A DNA stretch of 30,944 bases from Macrocybe gigantea (lineage: Eukaryota > Basidiomycota > Agaricomycetes > Agaricales > Callistosporiaceae): NCBI GenBank assembly GCA_011319805.1, contig SJRY01000170.1, positions 1-30,944 of the forward strand. Reading direction: 5' to 3'. The position numbers and the translations under genes are program-made. The notes below the pieces were generated by a model. It saw nothing but the letters and a program-made list of their open reading frames with translations. It was not told where the DNA came from and did no database searches. Positions 20,419 through 30,935 of this stretch are shown here, in pieces (position 1 is the stretch's first letter; each line of letters starts with the position of its first letter).

Positions 20419-21560
20419 ATATATGCACTAGCTTTGGCTCTTTCACATTGGCTTACCTGCAGCAACAATGCGAGGGGGACATGAGCGCGTACGAGCTGCA
20501 ATCAGTCACCTACATAGGAGCGCTTACCGGATATGGTGAAAAATCGTTCGTCGACCCTGGAATTTCGAATAGGATGGGTATCATCAACCTTCTACATTAG
20601 CACATCGTGGCTTGAAGAACTGCCTCTGTTGGAAAATAATTCTTGTTCAAGCAAGCCCCCGTTTGGTGCGACCTGCTTCCTTTCCTGCATGAACCTTCGA
20701 CAGAAGAAGACGATTCGCTGGTAAAGTCGAGGAGGCCGATGGTTTCTCGCAAAGCAGGATTTGTTGCAGAAAGATTCATTAGCCGTCACTGAAACTGCAT
20801 TGCAGTCTTCGTCGCAGGTCGCCATTCGTTTGTCGGTGGATGTCAAGCCTCGCTCGGCATCGTTGGTTAATTTTGATGTGCCATCATGTGAGCGCGTGGA
20901 GGCTGTGCCCATTGTTTGTTTCCGTCACACAACATCCACGCTGTGATTCCGTTCGCTTAGACTTTCTTTGTCTACGTTCTTGCTTTTATCTCTGAATTTG
21001 GCAGAGCGTTCGGTACGGTTTTCCGAAAGTGCTGAAAGCAAGCGCATCGTCTGCAGGAAATACGAAGATTACAGTAGAATACAGCACAAATTAAATATCA
21101 AGTCCAATACAAGGGTCATTCATATACAGTACAAGATGACGTCCATGAGCGTGATACGTAGACTACAATTACTGCTAACAAATATTATATACGAAATGTC
21201 TCTGCACGCAAACTAGGGTCTACAACGAGAGAAAGGAATACAAAAATCAACGAGAGTGCACCTCCGGATGATTCGTAAAGACAGAACTAGAAATGCTGGG
21301 GGGTATCATGGACTACATCAAGGTATCGTCAGCTTGCAGATGCCGACTGAGAATAAAAGATATTCACCAAGCCAAGGAGATTTATCCAGCGTACAGTGCA
21401 AAAGTGCGATAACCGTAAATGTGACGAAGGCCTCACAGGCCGGCCAGTCAAAGGTACAAAAGGACGAATAGCAGGTTTCTCATATATCTGTCTAGGAGTG
21501 AAACGTCGGAAAAGGAAGCCGCTCAGACAAGATAAACGACGTACAGAGTAGGTGACCGCA
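20419..21560. other. Gap with possible 5' exons of the membrane protein
   Basis: On the minus strand, open sequence between about 20912 and 20592, and a short block encoding VDERFFTISG near 20540, may be 5' exons of the gene at 18807-20418. Two alternative frames fit different splice choices and I could not decide. From 20913 to 21560 nothing is recognised. A 16-aa minus-strand frame at 21069-21119 ends CILL but is judged too short. Confidence 0.35.
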
Positions 21561-21734
21561 TCAAGTGACGATGCAAAACGTGAACGACCCGCTACCTGCT
21601 CCTCGACGCTCGTGATCACTGAAATCCAGCTCCTCCGACGCGGCAGAGGCATCAGAGGGCGGCGCAGAGGGCAAAGAGCGGTCAAAAGCGGGGCTGAGGC
21701 TGAGGCTGATATCGAAGAGGGCGAAAGAGTCCAT
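21561..21734 (-). CDS. Lipopeptide mating pheromone precursor (CaaX = CIVT), outside the core
   Basis: Intronless 57-aa precursor. It starts MDSFALFDISLSLSPAF, the same M-D-x-F pattern as the three minus-strand pheromones in the core, runs through a Ser/Pro/Ala-rich pro-region and an acidic patch (SEELDFSD), and ends HERRGAGSGSFTFCIVT then stop. The ER pair is the usual processing point, leaving a peptide of about 11-12 residues ending FTF-Cys, prenylated at CIVT. It is more than 4 kb from the nearest receptor, separated by two unrelated genes. The longer overlapping minus-strand frame (21329-22123) is a shadow; the CaaX end, acidic ER site and start all favour this reading. Expression is untested. 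Confidence 0.88.
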   Translation of the reverse strand: MDSFALFDISLSLSPAFDRSLPSAPPSDASAASEELDFSDHERRGAGSGSFTFCIVT

Positions 21735-22938
21735 CGAGAAAACGAAGAGTGCGAGGACGAGTTCGAAAGAGTGAGGAAGAGCGAAAGGTGATGATGGCCT
21801 GTGTCCAACAGGCTGAAGAAAAAAAACGTTCGAGATAAATAGGCTGAGAGGGTCTGTATGGTCCGTGTGGTCGAAGCACCGCAGCAGCCCACCGTGCCGA
21901 TCTTATATGGCACTGACAAGGCGGCGACGAGGAGACAATTAGGCTTTCTCTCGATGACAGGACTCTCGTAATGCGCACTGGTTGTGTACTTCGCCTCGAC
22001 TATCGGACCGGATATGGAAGGACACGAGAGCGAGACGCCAGAGAACTCGTTATTGTCCATGGCTGAGATGATGTCAGGCGGCTTCTGGGCGTTCCGGAGA
22101 ACATAAACTGCGCTGCGGAGCAAAGATCGATTTCGAGCATTCTATACTCTTGTTGCACGCTATGTTCACAACACAGCCTGTATAATATATATACAGGAGG
22201 ATATGACCACCGCTGCGGGCCTGCAAATGAGAAGAAGATCGGAGACGCGTTGGCCTTCAGCTAGCCCCTAGGTTGCATTCACACCGAGCTTTAGTCGGCC
22301 GAAAACCAAAGCAGTGTGCTGAGCGCCAGTCGGGCCGTATCTCGGCATGAGAGATAAAAAGCTCTAGGTCCGTTGTGAGATTTCTTTTTTGTTCTTATTG
22401 TGCAGCAAAGACAATAGACGGGCGTCATGATTGCGATCGGGCGGCTCCTTGTCGTCATGCGTGATCCAGGCGGCGTTGATCATGGCGTGGAGGCGCTCCA
22501 AGGCAGTTTAGACTTTTGGCGTGAATAGCTGTGCGCTGTGGACAGGTGTGGTGCGGTACGAGCCTTGTTTGAACAGCGGACAACACATCCATTGCCTTTT
22601 CTGGCTATTAGGGTGGTATGACGAGTGTACCTAGCTATGACAATACAGATTTTGAAAAGTACTACAGGAGGAGAGCATGCGTCGATGATGGGTTGACAAA
22701 GATTGTTCGGGTTAAGAATCACGGTACTTGGTGAATACGAGCAAAAAGAAACGCAGCCAAAATATTTGGGAAGATGGGGCAAGAACAGAACAGGAAAAGC
22801 TAGATGCTCGAAAGAGGCTGCAGTTATCACACAGCCTAGAAGCTGACAAGATGGACAACAAAGGTGCAATGAAGCAAAGATGAAATGATAGAAACGCAAA
22901 ACTTTGACTGCGGGACACAAGGAAAGAAAACGGTGCAA
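21735..22938. other. Upstream region of the outlying pheromone gene, no gene supported
   Basis: About 1.2 kb. A CATATAAG TATA-like string on the minus strand lies near 21905, about 170 nt upstream of the pheromone ATG, and an AT-rich TATAATATATATA at about 22181-22193. A long minus-strand frame (22123-21329) crosses the pheromone gene but has biased Ser/Leu/Pro composition with no domain. No ACAATGG is present here, unlike at the core pheromone genes. Confidence 0.35.
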
Positions 22939-24200
22939 TCATCGCCCCGCACCATTCCGGGCATCCGTATGCGAGTTCAAAGGATCCGACTCATCCTCGC
23001 CATCGCCAGGCGGTAGCACGTCTGGGGTCCTGGGCGTTCTCAGCTCGATGGCCGATTCATTTTCATCCCCTGCCTCTATGGCCGCGGCTGCAGCGGCTGA
23101 TGAAGGCCCCTCGAGTGCGTCGCGTTTCGTCCAGTCACAGCCCGCCACATCTGCCCAAAGCTGGACGGCATGCGCGAGTCCGATGGTGGAGGCGAGCCCG
23201 AACCCGTATCGCTCGTCGAGCTCCGAGTGCTCGTCCCGGTCGTTACGGACGACACCGTTGCCGTCGTCGCCGGTGTTGTTCGAGTCGAGTCGCTCGCCGG
23301 CTGCGGAGGGCGATACCCCGCGCCAGGAAGGTAGTCCAGCTCAACGTATTTTGGCGGGCCGCCAAAGCTGTCGTACGCGGGGAGGACGTCCTTATCGCCC
23401 AACACGCCATTATGGTCCGTGTGCACCTCGCCGGCTCCATCGCCTGCGGCGGCTGCGGAAGACGGCAAGCGCCGCCCGCCCTCGTCCGTGTCGTGCGCGC
23501 GCGTGCGGCGGTTCGGCGGGTACGCGGCAGAGAGTGCGGCGGAGTATTGCGCGTAGGATTGTGGAGGAGGGACGAGGTCTGGTCCGGGGAAGAAGGTGTA
23601 CCGGGTGTGCGGCGGCGCGGGTGGAAGGCCCGTCGTGCGAGGGTAGCGTGAGCCGGCGTTGTTGGAGGAGTGGTCGTCGCTAAAGTGCGTGTGGGCGCGC
23701 GGGTCGTGCAAAGAGAAAAAGCGGCTGAGGGGCTGCTGAGTCCGTCTGAGGCGGATGATCCTGATGAGGAGTTCTTGCGTCATGAAGGGATTGGTGTGCA
23801 AAGGTGAGCGGGCGTTCGTACCTTCGGAGAATAAGACAGAGGATAATGAATATGATGACCCGAGGATGACATATTCGATTATGGTCTATGGAGACAATAA
23901 ACGCATGGACACTACGAGAGTAAAAGCTCGACGTACCCGGGCCATATTGCTTTTGTCCTGCTTTCCGTTGTCCCCGTTCGGGGGTGGGACGAGAGTGCTC
24001 GGATCTGGGAAAAACGGCATATTGCTCGTCGTCGTTGTCAACGACATCATGGACGTAGGACTGCCAGAGGAGGCGATGGGAGCCTGCGGTGCCCGAGGGA
24101 AGTGCAGTCGGGCGGCGGCGAGGATAGGGGTCGGTGTCGGTTCCGCAGAGGTCCTCGGAAGAACGGTATCGCGGGCATTCGTGATAATTGGAGGCGTCAT
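22939..24200 (-). CDS. Pro/Ser-rich protein with PPKY motif, unrecognised; probable frameshift
   Basis: Two exons are visible, 24200-23937 and from 23885 on, with a 51-nt GT-AG intron in phase. The start MTPPIITNARDTVLP leads into a Ser/Thr/Pro-rich region, then FMTQELLIRIIRLRR, PPAPPHTRYTFFPGPDLVPP and VLPAYDSFGGPPKYVEL, which contains a PPxY-type (PPKY) motif that could bind WW domains. Read literally the frame stops at 23076, 357 aa. A neighbouring frame carries much better protein from about 23330 to 22939: NNTGDDGNGVVRNDRDEHSE, LDERYGFGLASTIGLAHAVQ, LWADVAGCDWTKRDALEG and an acidic end NSHTDARNGAGR. A missing base near the C or G runs at about 23310-23325, or a small unusual intron, would join them. 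I do not recognise the family. Confidence 0.6.
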
Positions 24201-25530
24201 GACTTCGTGAAGAGCATTGAACTGTGTCCCGAAGGACGTAGAGACGGACTTTTCGGTGGAAAGATGAGCAGTGCTGCGAAATTGAATAGACAGTCTGCGG
24301 GCGGTGTGTGGTGTTACGTAAGCGGCAAGCGTTCCAGGCCAAGAGCAGTTCGTGTCCGAGTCGGAAGCGATTTCTGTCACAAACTACGTCTTTTCTTACA
24401 GCGCACGTTTGAGTGGGTGCTTTCGGTGGTTTTTCCCTTTTGCACGCTTTTGAACGTTTCGCGCAGCGATGCGACCCAGTCTTTCCTTGTTAAAGTCTGG
24501 TCGCTCTGCATGGAAGGGTACGTCGAGGGAGTTGTGCATTTGTGTGCTCACCAACGTGAATCTTTTCAACTACCTCCAGGTCCATATTTTGTACCGTTCC
24601 CTAATTTGCGGGAAGCTATCATGAACCGCACTCCAATAAAGACCCAAGCGAGGTCGTGTACTATCTTGCCGAACTTTGTAGGGTGAGCCGTCAGTTTGTT
24701 TCCTGTGCCATTTTGTATTGTGTTGATGTTGCGAATAGCGCCAAGTTCATGGTGCATAATGGAAAGGATTACCTTCCCGTGCTGGTGACGCAGGACATGG
24801 TAGGGCACAAGTTGGGAGAGTTTTCGCATACGAAAAAGAGGTTCACATACAAGTGCGTCTTCTTACATCTTGCATGGTTGTTTGACGGTTTGCTGATGCG
24901 TGTCGCCTTTTGCGTAGGGCTACGAAGAACCGGTGACACGCACGGCAGCATTTCACCTGCCATTGGGTTTCGGTTTCATTCCCTTGTTCCTGCTTTTCAT
25001 GGGTTCGCGCGGATCAAGTCCGTCCATATGCACGACTTTGTTCGAGTGTTACAGATGAATTCTCCATTAATCAAGACAACCGAACGCAGAATATTACAAA
25101 GGAATATGAAGCCTGCCCGAACTATCTTTTACAGGAAGGTAGCGATCTAAGCCATTTTCGACTTGTCGTTCCGTGAAAGCAGCAACGTTTTCTTTCATTT
25201 TTCTTGGATTGAAAAGTATCTAAGTAGGTAGAAATGACCGGTTTCCTTGGTGATTTTTTTGAGAATGGGCAGGTCAATATTTTTTTCCGGACAGATCCGG
25301 ATCTGTGGCATAAACAAGAGCCCAGGTGACAATTGGCTGTTGTTGATGTTGTAAGCATCACCACCAGACAATATCCGCCCCTTCCTCGTCGTCCCCGACG
25401 CCCTTGACAACGCTGTCCTATACCCCTTCATCGTCATTTCCATTCTCCAGGTTCTCTGCGCATTGTCTAGCCCGCACCTTCTGAGCCCTACCGTCGCGGT
25501 GCGATACCTGATTGCGATCCCCGTCACCCA
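24201..25530. other. Intergenic, divergent promoter region
   Basis: About 1.3 kb between the starts of the minus-strand Pro/Ser-rich gene and the plus-strand kinase gene. Open frames of up to about 190 codons exist on both strands but have no recognisable domain or splice structure. The pyrimidine-rich stretch just before 25531 (CCCGCACC, CCCGTCACCC) is a plausible 5' UTR of the kinase. Confidence 0.4.
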
Positions 25531-28500
25531 ATGGCTTTCCACCAGGTCACTGCAACGTCGCTGACGCCCTCCAGACCTGCCCCTCCAGCTCCTCAGCGTC
25601 GCGGTACCGACGGCTCGATGCAGCAGCCCCTCTACAGCACCAGCGCCGCACTCCTCAACTCGGGCTACAATCCGTCTTTCGCTTTTTCGCCTTCCTCCCC
25701 TGCGTCGTCCTCATACTCTTCGTCGTACTCCGGCATCGGCGCCACTCCAGGCCGCGATGGCGACTCTGTGTCCAACTCGCAGATAATCAGATGCGGTTCT
25801 GTCGGCGTCAAGGAAGAGGGCACCTTTTCCAGCTGGATGTGGAAAACCAAATGGCTCGTCCTCAAGGAGCAGACCCTGTCGATCCTCAAATCTGAAGTGC
25901 GTCACATCTCCACTGATTGCGATTACCGCCCGTGGCATGTCTTCCTTTGATGCGTGCTGATTTTCGTTCGTGTCTGCGCTTTTTCCAGTCATCGCTCCCT
26001 CAGACCGTGATATCGCTTCAAGACATCTCCAACATCGAACGTACCGACGCGAAACCATACTGTCTGCTCCTCGAAGCAAAGGAGAAGCGATACTATCTCT
26101 CGTTCAAGAATGATGAGGAAGTCTACGGGTGGCAGGATGACGTCTACTCGCGCAGCCCTCTCATGGGCGTGAGCAACCCCACCAATTTCGTGCACAAAGT
26201 CCATGTTGGCTTTGATCCCGTGTCTGGTGCCTTTACCGTGAGTGGCTGTCTTTTTCATACGTTTTAGCGGCGTCCTTGGCATTTGCGATGTCGCCACCCC
26301 CATGTCCGTGTAACGTTGTGACTGACCCACTTGAAAATTTTCTCCTTCACTCAGGGCATGCCAGAGCAATGGAGCAAACTTTTGACTAAATCCGCCATTA
26401 CTCGCGAAGATTATGCGAAGGATCCACAGGCCGTCCTCGATGTCCTCGAGTTCTATACAGATCATCAAAAACGAGAGATGGAAGAAATGGGTAAGTCTTC
26501 GCTTCTCCTTTCTTCCCCTCATTTTTACTGTCTTTTTTCTAACACTCAACTGAAAAATGATTACAATCTGGATAGGTGCGCCTGCGAGATTTAATGCAGG
26601 CACAGGCCTCGGAGGAATGGGTAAGCTAGGCGCTTCGCTACCTTCCACATCGACTTCCTCCACTGTTCGCCCTGGTGCGAAACGTCAAGATACATCGCCT
26701 GCCGGACTTGGTGGCGAAAGCGATCACTTGGCTTCTGCCGCTGCCCTCGCAGCAGAACGGGTGAATGGCTCGCATGCAGCTCCCGCCGCAGTTGGGATCT
26801 CGAGACCATCCCTGCTTCACCGTCTTCCACACTCGTCGGAGGCATTCCCTCGGCTTCCAGACCTGCCCCTGCACGGCCACTCCTCGCTAGCAGACCCGCT
26901 CCGGCGCCGCCGCCAGCAGGTAGTGCGTCGCCGGCGGTGAAGCTAGACCACTTGCCCTCGACGGCTGAGCTCGGGGCGCGCAAACCTGCGGTCGGCCCGA
27001 CGCCCGCGACGACGCTGCCGACGAGGAAAGAGTCCCTCCAGGCACAGGCATTAATGCAATCGCAGCAGCAGAAACACATCCAACGGGAGAGGGATAGGGA
27101 CATGCGCGACCGCGAGCAACGCGATCAGCAGCAGCAGCAGCAACAGCAGCCGTATTCCTTAGCTGCGTCGTCTGGTTCTTCGACCTCATTGGCAACGAGT
27201 GGCACGGCGGTCTCTAGTATCTCCACATCAACGACTTTGTCTGGCGGATCTTCGGTGCAACAACACCAGCAGCAAAATGCTCGCCCGCCACTTGGGCCGC
27301 CCTCGAAATCGTCGCCCGCAAACGCGAGCAACCCGGCCACGCAGCCGGGGGCGGGCGCCGCAGGTGCGACGGCGGGTCCGCCGCCTGTGCGACCTCTACA
27401 ACCGACGAAAAAGGCAGTGGTGCAGATCCAGGTGGAGGAGAAGCCTGCCAAAGCGGGTGGTATTGCGGAGGCAGAGGCGGCGTTGGTGAAGCCAAAGGAG
27501 AAGGAGAAGCGGATCAGCACGATGACGGAGGTGCAAATCATGGAGAAGCTGAGGAGCGTTGTGTCCGACGATGATCCGAAGCAGCTGTATACCAAGATTA
27601 AGAAGGTTGGACAAGGGTGAGTTTCGCTGTTTTCTCCCTGTGCGGTTGTAAAATTTATCTTTTTTTCAGTGCGTCTGGACATGTGTATGTCGCGAGAGCG
27701 CATGGGACAGGGAAAAAGGTGGCCATCAAGGAGATGGACCTTTCCCACCAGCCTAGGAAGGAGCTCATCGTGAATGAGATCCTGGTGATGAAAGAGTCGC
27801 AGCACCCAAACATCGTCAACTTCTTGGATTCATATTTGGTGAAGAACAACGAGCTGTGGGTCGTCATGGAGTACATGGAGGGCGGTGCGTTGACAGATAT
27901 CATTGAGAACAACACGTTGGAGGAGGATCAGATTTCGAGCATCTGTCTTGAGGCAAGTTGACTTGCTGCGGAGTTATCGATGTTTGCTGATTGCACAGCA
28001 CAGACTTGCAAGGGACTTAGACATTTACATAGTCAGAGCATTATACACCGGGATATCAAATCGGATAATGTACTTTTAGACGCGCAGGGACGCGTAAAAA
28101 TCAGTGAGTCGCCGATTCAGCTCTGCCCGCCTCCATCAATCCATGAACGCTGACTCGATCCGTCTGCGCCGACAGCCGACTTTGGATTCTGCGCGAAGCT
28201 GACGGACCAGAAATCGAAGCGAGCGACGATGGTGGGCACGCCGTACTGGATGGCGCCGGAGGTGGTGAAGCAAAAAGAGTACGGCGCCAAGGTGGACATC
28301 TGGTCGCTGGGCATCATGGCGATCGAGATGATCGAGAACGAGCCGCCGTACCTGGATGAAGAGCCGCTCAAGGCGCTGTATCTCATCGCGACGAACGGCA
28401 CACCGACGCTCAAGAAGCCGGAGGCGCTCAGCAAGGAGCTCAAGGGCTTCTTGGCCGTGTGCCTTTGCGTGGACGTGAGCAGTCGGGCGACGGCGAGCGA

Positions 28501-28617
28501 GCTGTTGGATGTGCGTTGTTTTCTCCCTCCTGATGAGCAGTGGCTGATTCCTTTGTGTTGTCACAGCACGAATTCTCAGGAAGGCTTGTGCGTTGTCAGG
28601 CCTTGCGCCGCTCCTGA
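25531..28617 (+). CDS. CLA4: Cla4-type p21-activated kinase (PH-CRIB-kinase), 3' end frameshifted
   Basis: PAK-family Ser/Thr kinase acting downstream of Cdc42/Rac in polarity, septation and morphogenesis. Exons: 25531-25896, 25989-26237, 26355-26490, 26576-26760, 26805-27616, 27670-27952, 28004-28103, 28176-28510, 28567-28617; 838 aa as written. A PH domain (about 85-180; [20 protein letters not shown] onward) and a CRIB motif ([17 protein letters not shown], from 182) mark it as Cla4 rather than Ste20. A low-complexity linker with polyQ follows. The kinase has [12 protein letters not shown], Lys603 in [16 protein letters not shown] with Asp694, DFGFCAKL, and [11 protein letters not shown]. 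The fourth intron model (26761-26804) is doubtful; a missing G at 26794-26796 would also restore frame. The seventh exon is preceded by a GC-AG intron. One missing T in the last exon changes the normal HEFLRKAC-type C-terminus into HEFSGRLV and an early stop. Confidence 0.9.
27127..27150 (+). repeat. CAG/CAA tract coding polyglutamine
   Basis: A run of CAG with one CAA codon encodes eight consecutive Gln in the linker of the kinase, preceded by a charged Arg/Asp/Gln-rich stretch. It is in the disordered region between CRIB and kinase and likely length-variable. Confidence 0.8.
27953..28003 (+). other. GC-AG intron in the kinase gene
   Basis: The donor reads GAG|GCAAGT, a strong consensus except for GC instead of GT; the acceptor is CACAG|ACT. 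Splicing here joins ICLE to [10 protein letters not shown], the expected uninterrupted kinase subdomain before HRDIKSDN. Without splicing the frame stops within three codons of the junction. Confidence 0.85.
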
Positions 28618-29615
28618 GGTTCAGAAATAAGCAGGCTTCGTGAACTGCTTTCTCACTGTCTCCCTCCTCGATTTTTCGGCCCTGTATGTGAACGTTGCGA
28701 TGGGAAATTCCATGCTTGTAGTTTGTCTATAATGAATGGTTTGTTGTTCTGTGCATTTCTTCTATATTGAACAGTTTATCTTCTGTCCTCTTATTACCCC
28801 CGTCTCCCGCTTTTCTTGTGACCGTGTTTCAAATCCGCCTGTCCCCCTCTATCTATCTATCTGACGGTCGGCTTTTATTACCCCCTCTCGTCTTTCTCTG
28901 CTTCTCACCGTTACTCCCTGCTTCCTGCCGACATACATTGACACCTGTTCTGGATTCTCTGTCATCGGAATTACATTTTGGAAGATCTGGTTCTTTCGGG
29001 TTTGAAAAATCGCATTTGTGGTTTTTGCTCCCTCACTCCGCCGCTCCTCCCCTCTCCGTTTCGATCCAAGCAGCTTTTCTTCCGTCACACACGATAGCCC
29101 ATCCTCCCTACCATTCTTCCTGCTTTTATATCGGAATCGGAGTAATGTACCATTTGATAGAGAAAAAAAAACAACGTTTGCGCGGTTTTTTTCCTAATGA
29201 TAAGATAAGATGGTGATTATCAAGCAAGTAGGGAAAGATTTGATTTGTGGATTGATCGATTGGCTCGCCCATCCGGAAGGAACGAGAGCTTCTCTCGACC
29301 GACGTTCCTCTCAAAACCGCACTGTCCACATCCATCGCGCTCGTCGACACCGCCGACGTTCCAAGCTCATTTAGCAGGTCTCGCTATTGTTTTTCTTATA
29401 CAAGTCCAGCAGCTTCATTGTTTTCATTTCGATACGCGCGTTCCTTTCTCGGTTCCCACCTCCCACCCTTTCCTCTTCTTTAGAAGGCCATAGCAGAAAC
29501 GGGACTGAAGGGCGACGGCTTGGTTATGTTCTGATTCCCAAGCGAGGATCACCAACCAGCCAGGTCTAACGCGCGCATACAACGGTTTTTTCTGTTCTTG
29601 TCTACTTCTTGTTCA
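28618..29615. other. Intergenic, pyrimidine-rich
   Basis: About 1 kb between the kinase and the next gene on the same strand. It is rich in CT tracts and includes a short (CTAT)n run near 28849-28860. The reading lost by the kinase frameshift would continue to a stop at 28641-28643. No gene is recognised. Confidence 0.45.
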
Positions 29616-30935
29616 ATGTCCGACGATCCGACCGACGCTGTGCTCATCGCGCCCTTGCATTTCGATGCGCAGGGGGTGGAAGTGCCCATGGCGACAAGCA
29701 CAACAACGACCATGGCGGCGGCGGGCAGTGGTAGCGCAAGCTTAGAGAGAAACGGAATTGGGAATGGAAGCGGAAACGAAAATGAGAGTGGCTTGGGCAG
29801 CGGTGCTGGGGCGAGAGGCGACGGCGGCGTGAGCTTTGGGATGGGCGGAGGTGCGCTGGTGGATCCGGTGCATGCGTCGGTAAAGCACCTGCTCTCGCGC
29901 GGCGCGACGCTGCCGTGCTCGACGGCCGCGCAGGCGTTCACGCAGCTCGTTCAGCCGATGTCACGCTTCCAGCTCGCGTTGGAGGCGTTCTGCCGCTGCT
30001 GGACACGCGCGCGTCATCGAGGTGAGTCTTTTCTGTTCTCGCGCTCCTTCGTGCGTCGGTCGATGGGGATCTCGGCTGACGATTCTCGCTCGCTCGTCGG
30101 ACAGCTGGCCCAGCGTATCCTGGTGTCGTTTATAATTACTCGCTGTATGCGCCTCACCCGATCGCTATCAACCCGTTCAAGTCGGTTCTGTTCACCACCT
30201 TCGTGCATGAACGCGCCAAGGCCGTGAGCGTGGCCTCGGAAGGAGAGCCCAGCCCAAACGAGCAGCTTGTGTGGGTGCTGTGGAAGATTCTCAAGGGAGA
30301 CGGAAACGATGTGCGCCCCTTTTTCTGCTAGCTGCTATCGTGCCTTGACGCGTGGCGTGGGACGCTGACATTCATCGTCCTCATTTCCCCCTTTGGTGCC
30401 AGATTGGGACCATATTCTCCCAGCACGCTGGCGCGATCGCCGTTACCCACAAAGCTTAGAGCAACTAATTTGAATCTCGATGATGAGGTGTACAATAATG
30501 TTTTCGACATGTCCGTCCTTCTGTCATGTTCATTTTTTGGATCTCACTAACTATATGCGCTTTACCTTTTCGTTGATGCAGAGATGATTATACATATTCG
30601 TACATATTCGCAAAAACTGGAGAATTACAGGACCAATTCTGAACATGCAAAGGATCTTAATGACGACGCGACGCGGCCCATAATTACTGCTGAACAAGAC
30701 CAACGAGATGAACGCATCGCACAAGCCATGAGTCTCCTATTGACCGCGACGAGGAGCGAGTACTGACACTTCCAGAACAAAGAGTACGTCTTTTCCCCTT
30801 TAACAGAAAAGAAAGCGGAATCGTGCATGTCTCGATGATAAAATGATCCATTCGTTTATCATCTTTCCCCCTTCACAGCTACTCAATCAGTCCAATTCCT
30901 CAACTAGCAAACTCGAAAATGATCACCTCGCTTGA
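29616..30935 (+). CDS. Unrecognised conserved-looking gene with probable frameshifts (may run off window)
   Basis: It starts MSDDPTDAVLIAPLHFDAQG, followed by a Gly/Ser/Asn-rich stretch. Exon 1 is 29616-30021, intron 30022-30104, exon 2 30105-30310; these join in phase to SRFQLALEAFCRCWTRARHR, AGPAYPGVVYNYSLYAPHPI, AINPFKSVLFTTFVHERAKA and NEQLVWVLWKILKGDGND, which look like a folded domain. Exon 3 (30413-30487) reads on only with one G fewer in the GGG at about 30416-30418: IGPYSPSTLARSPLPTKL and ATNLNLDDE. Exon 4 (about 30584-30783) encodes MIIHIRTYSQKLENYRTNS, then RPIITAEQDQRDERIAQA, and again needs one more base to reach HESPIDRDEERVLTLPEQR. A final intron (30784-30878) leads to a short exon with a stop at 30933-30935, or the gene continues past the window. 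The family is not recognised. Confidence 0.6.

Noticed and set aside
21069..21119. Minus-strand 16-codon frame ending CILL
   Set aside because: Far shorter than known precursors, no acidic processing site, hydrophobic throughout; probably chance.
21329..22123. Long minus-strand open frame (264 codons) overlapping the outlying pheromone gene
   Set aside because: Low-complexity Ser/Leu/Pro composition and no domain; the overlapping 57-codon frame explains the region better with a full pheromone signature. An internal NCLLV resembles a CaaX box but is not followed by a stop.
24656..25150. Plus-strand frame of 164 codons upstream of the kinase
   Set aside because: Composition unlike the window's real genes and no domain; it lies where a divergent promoter is expected.
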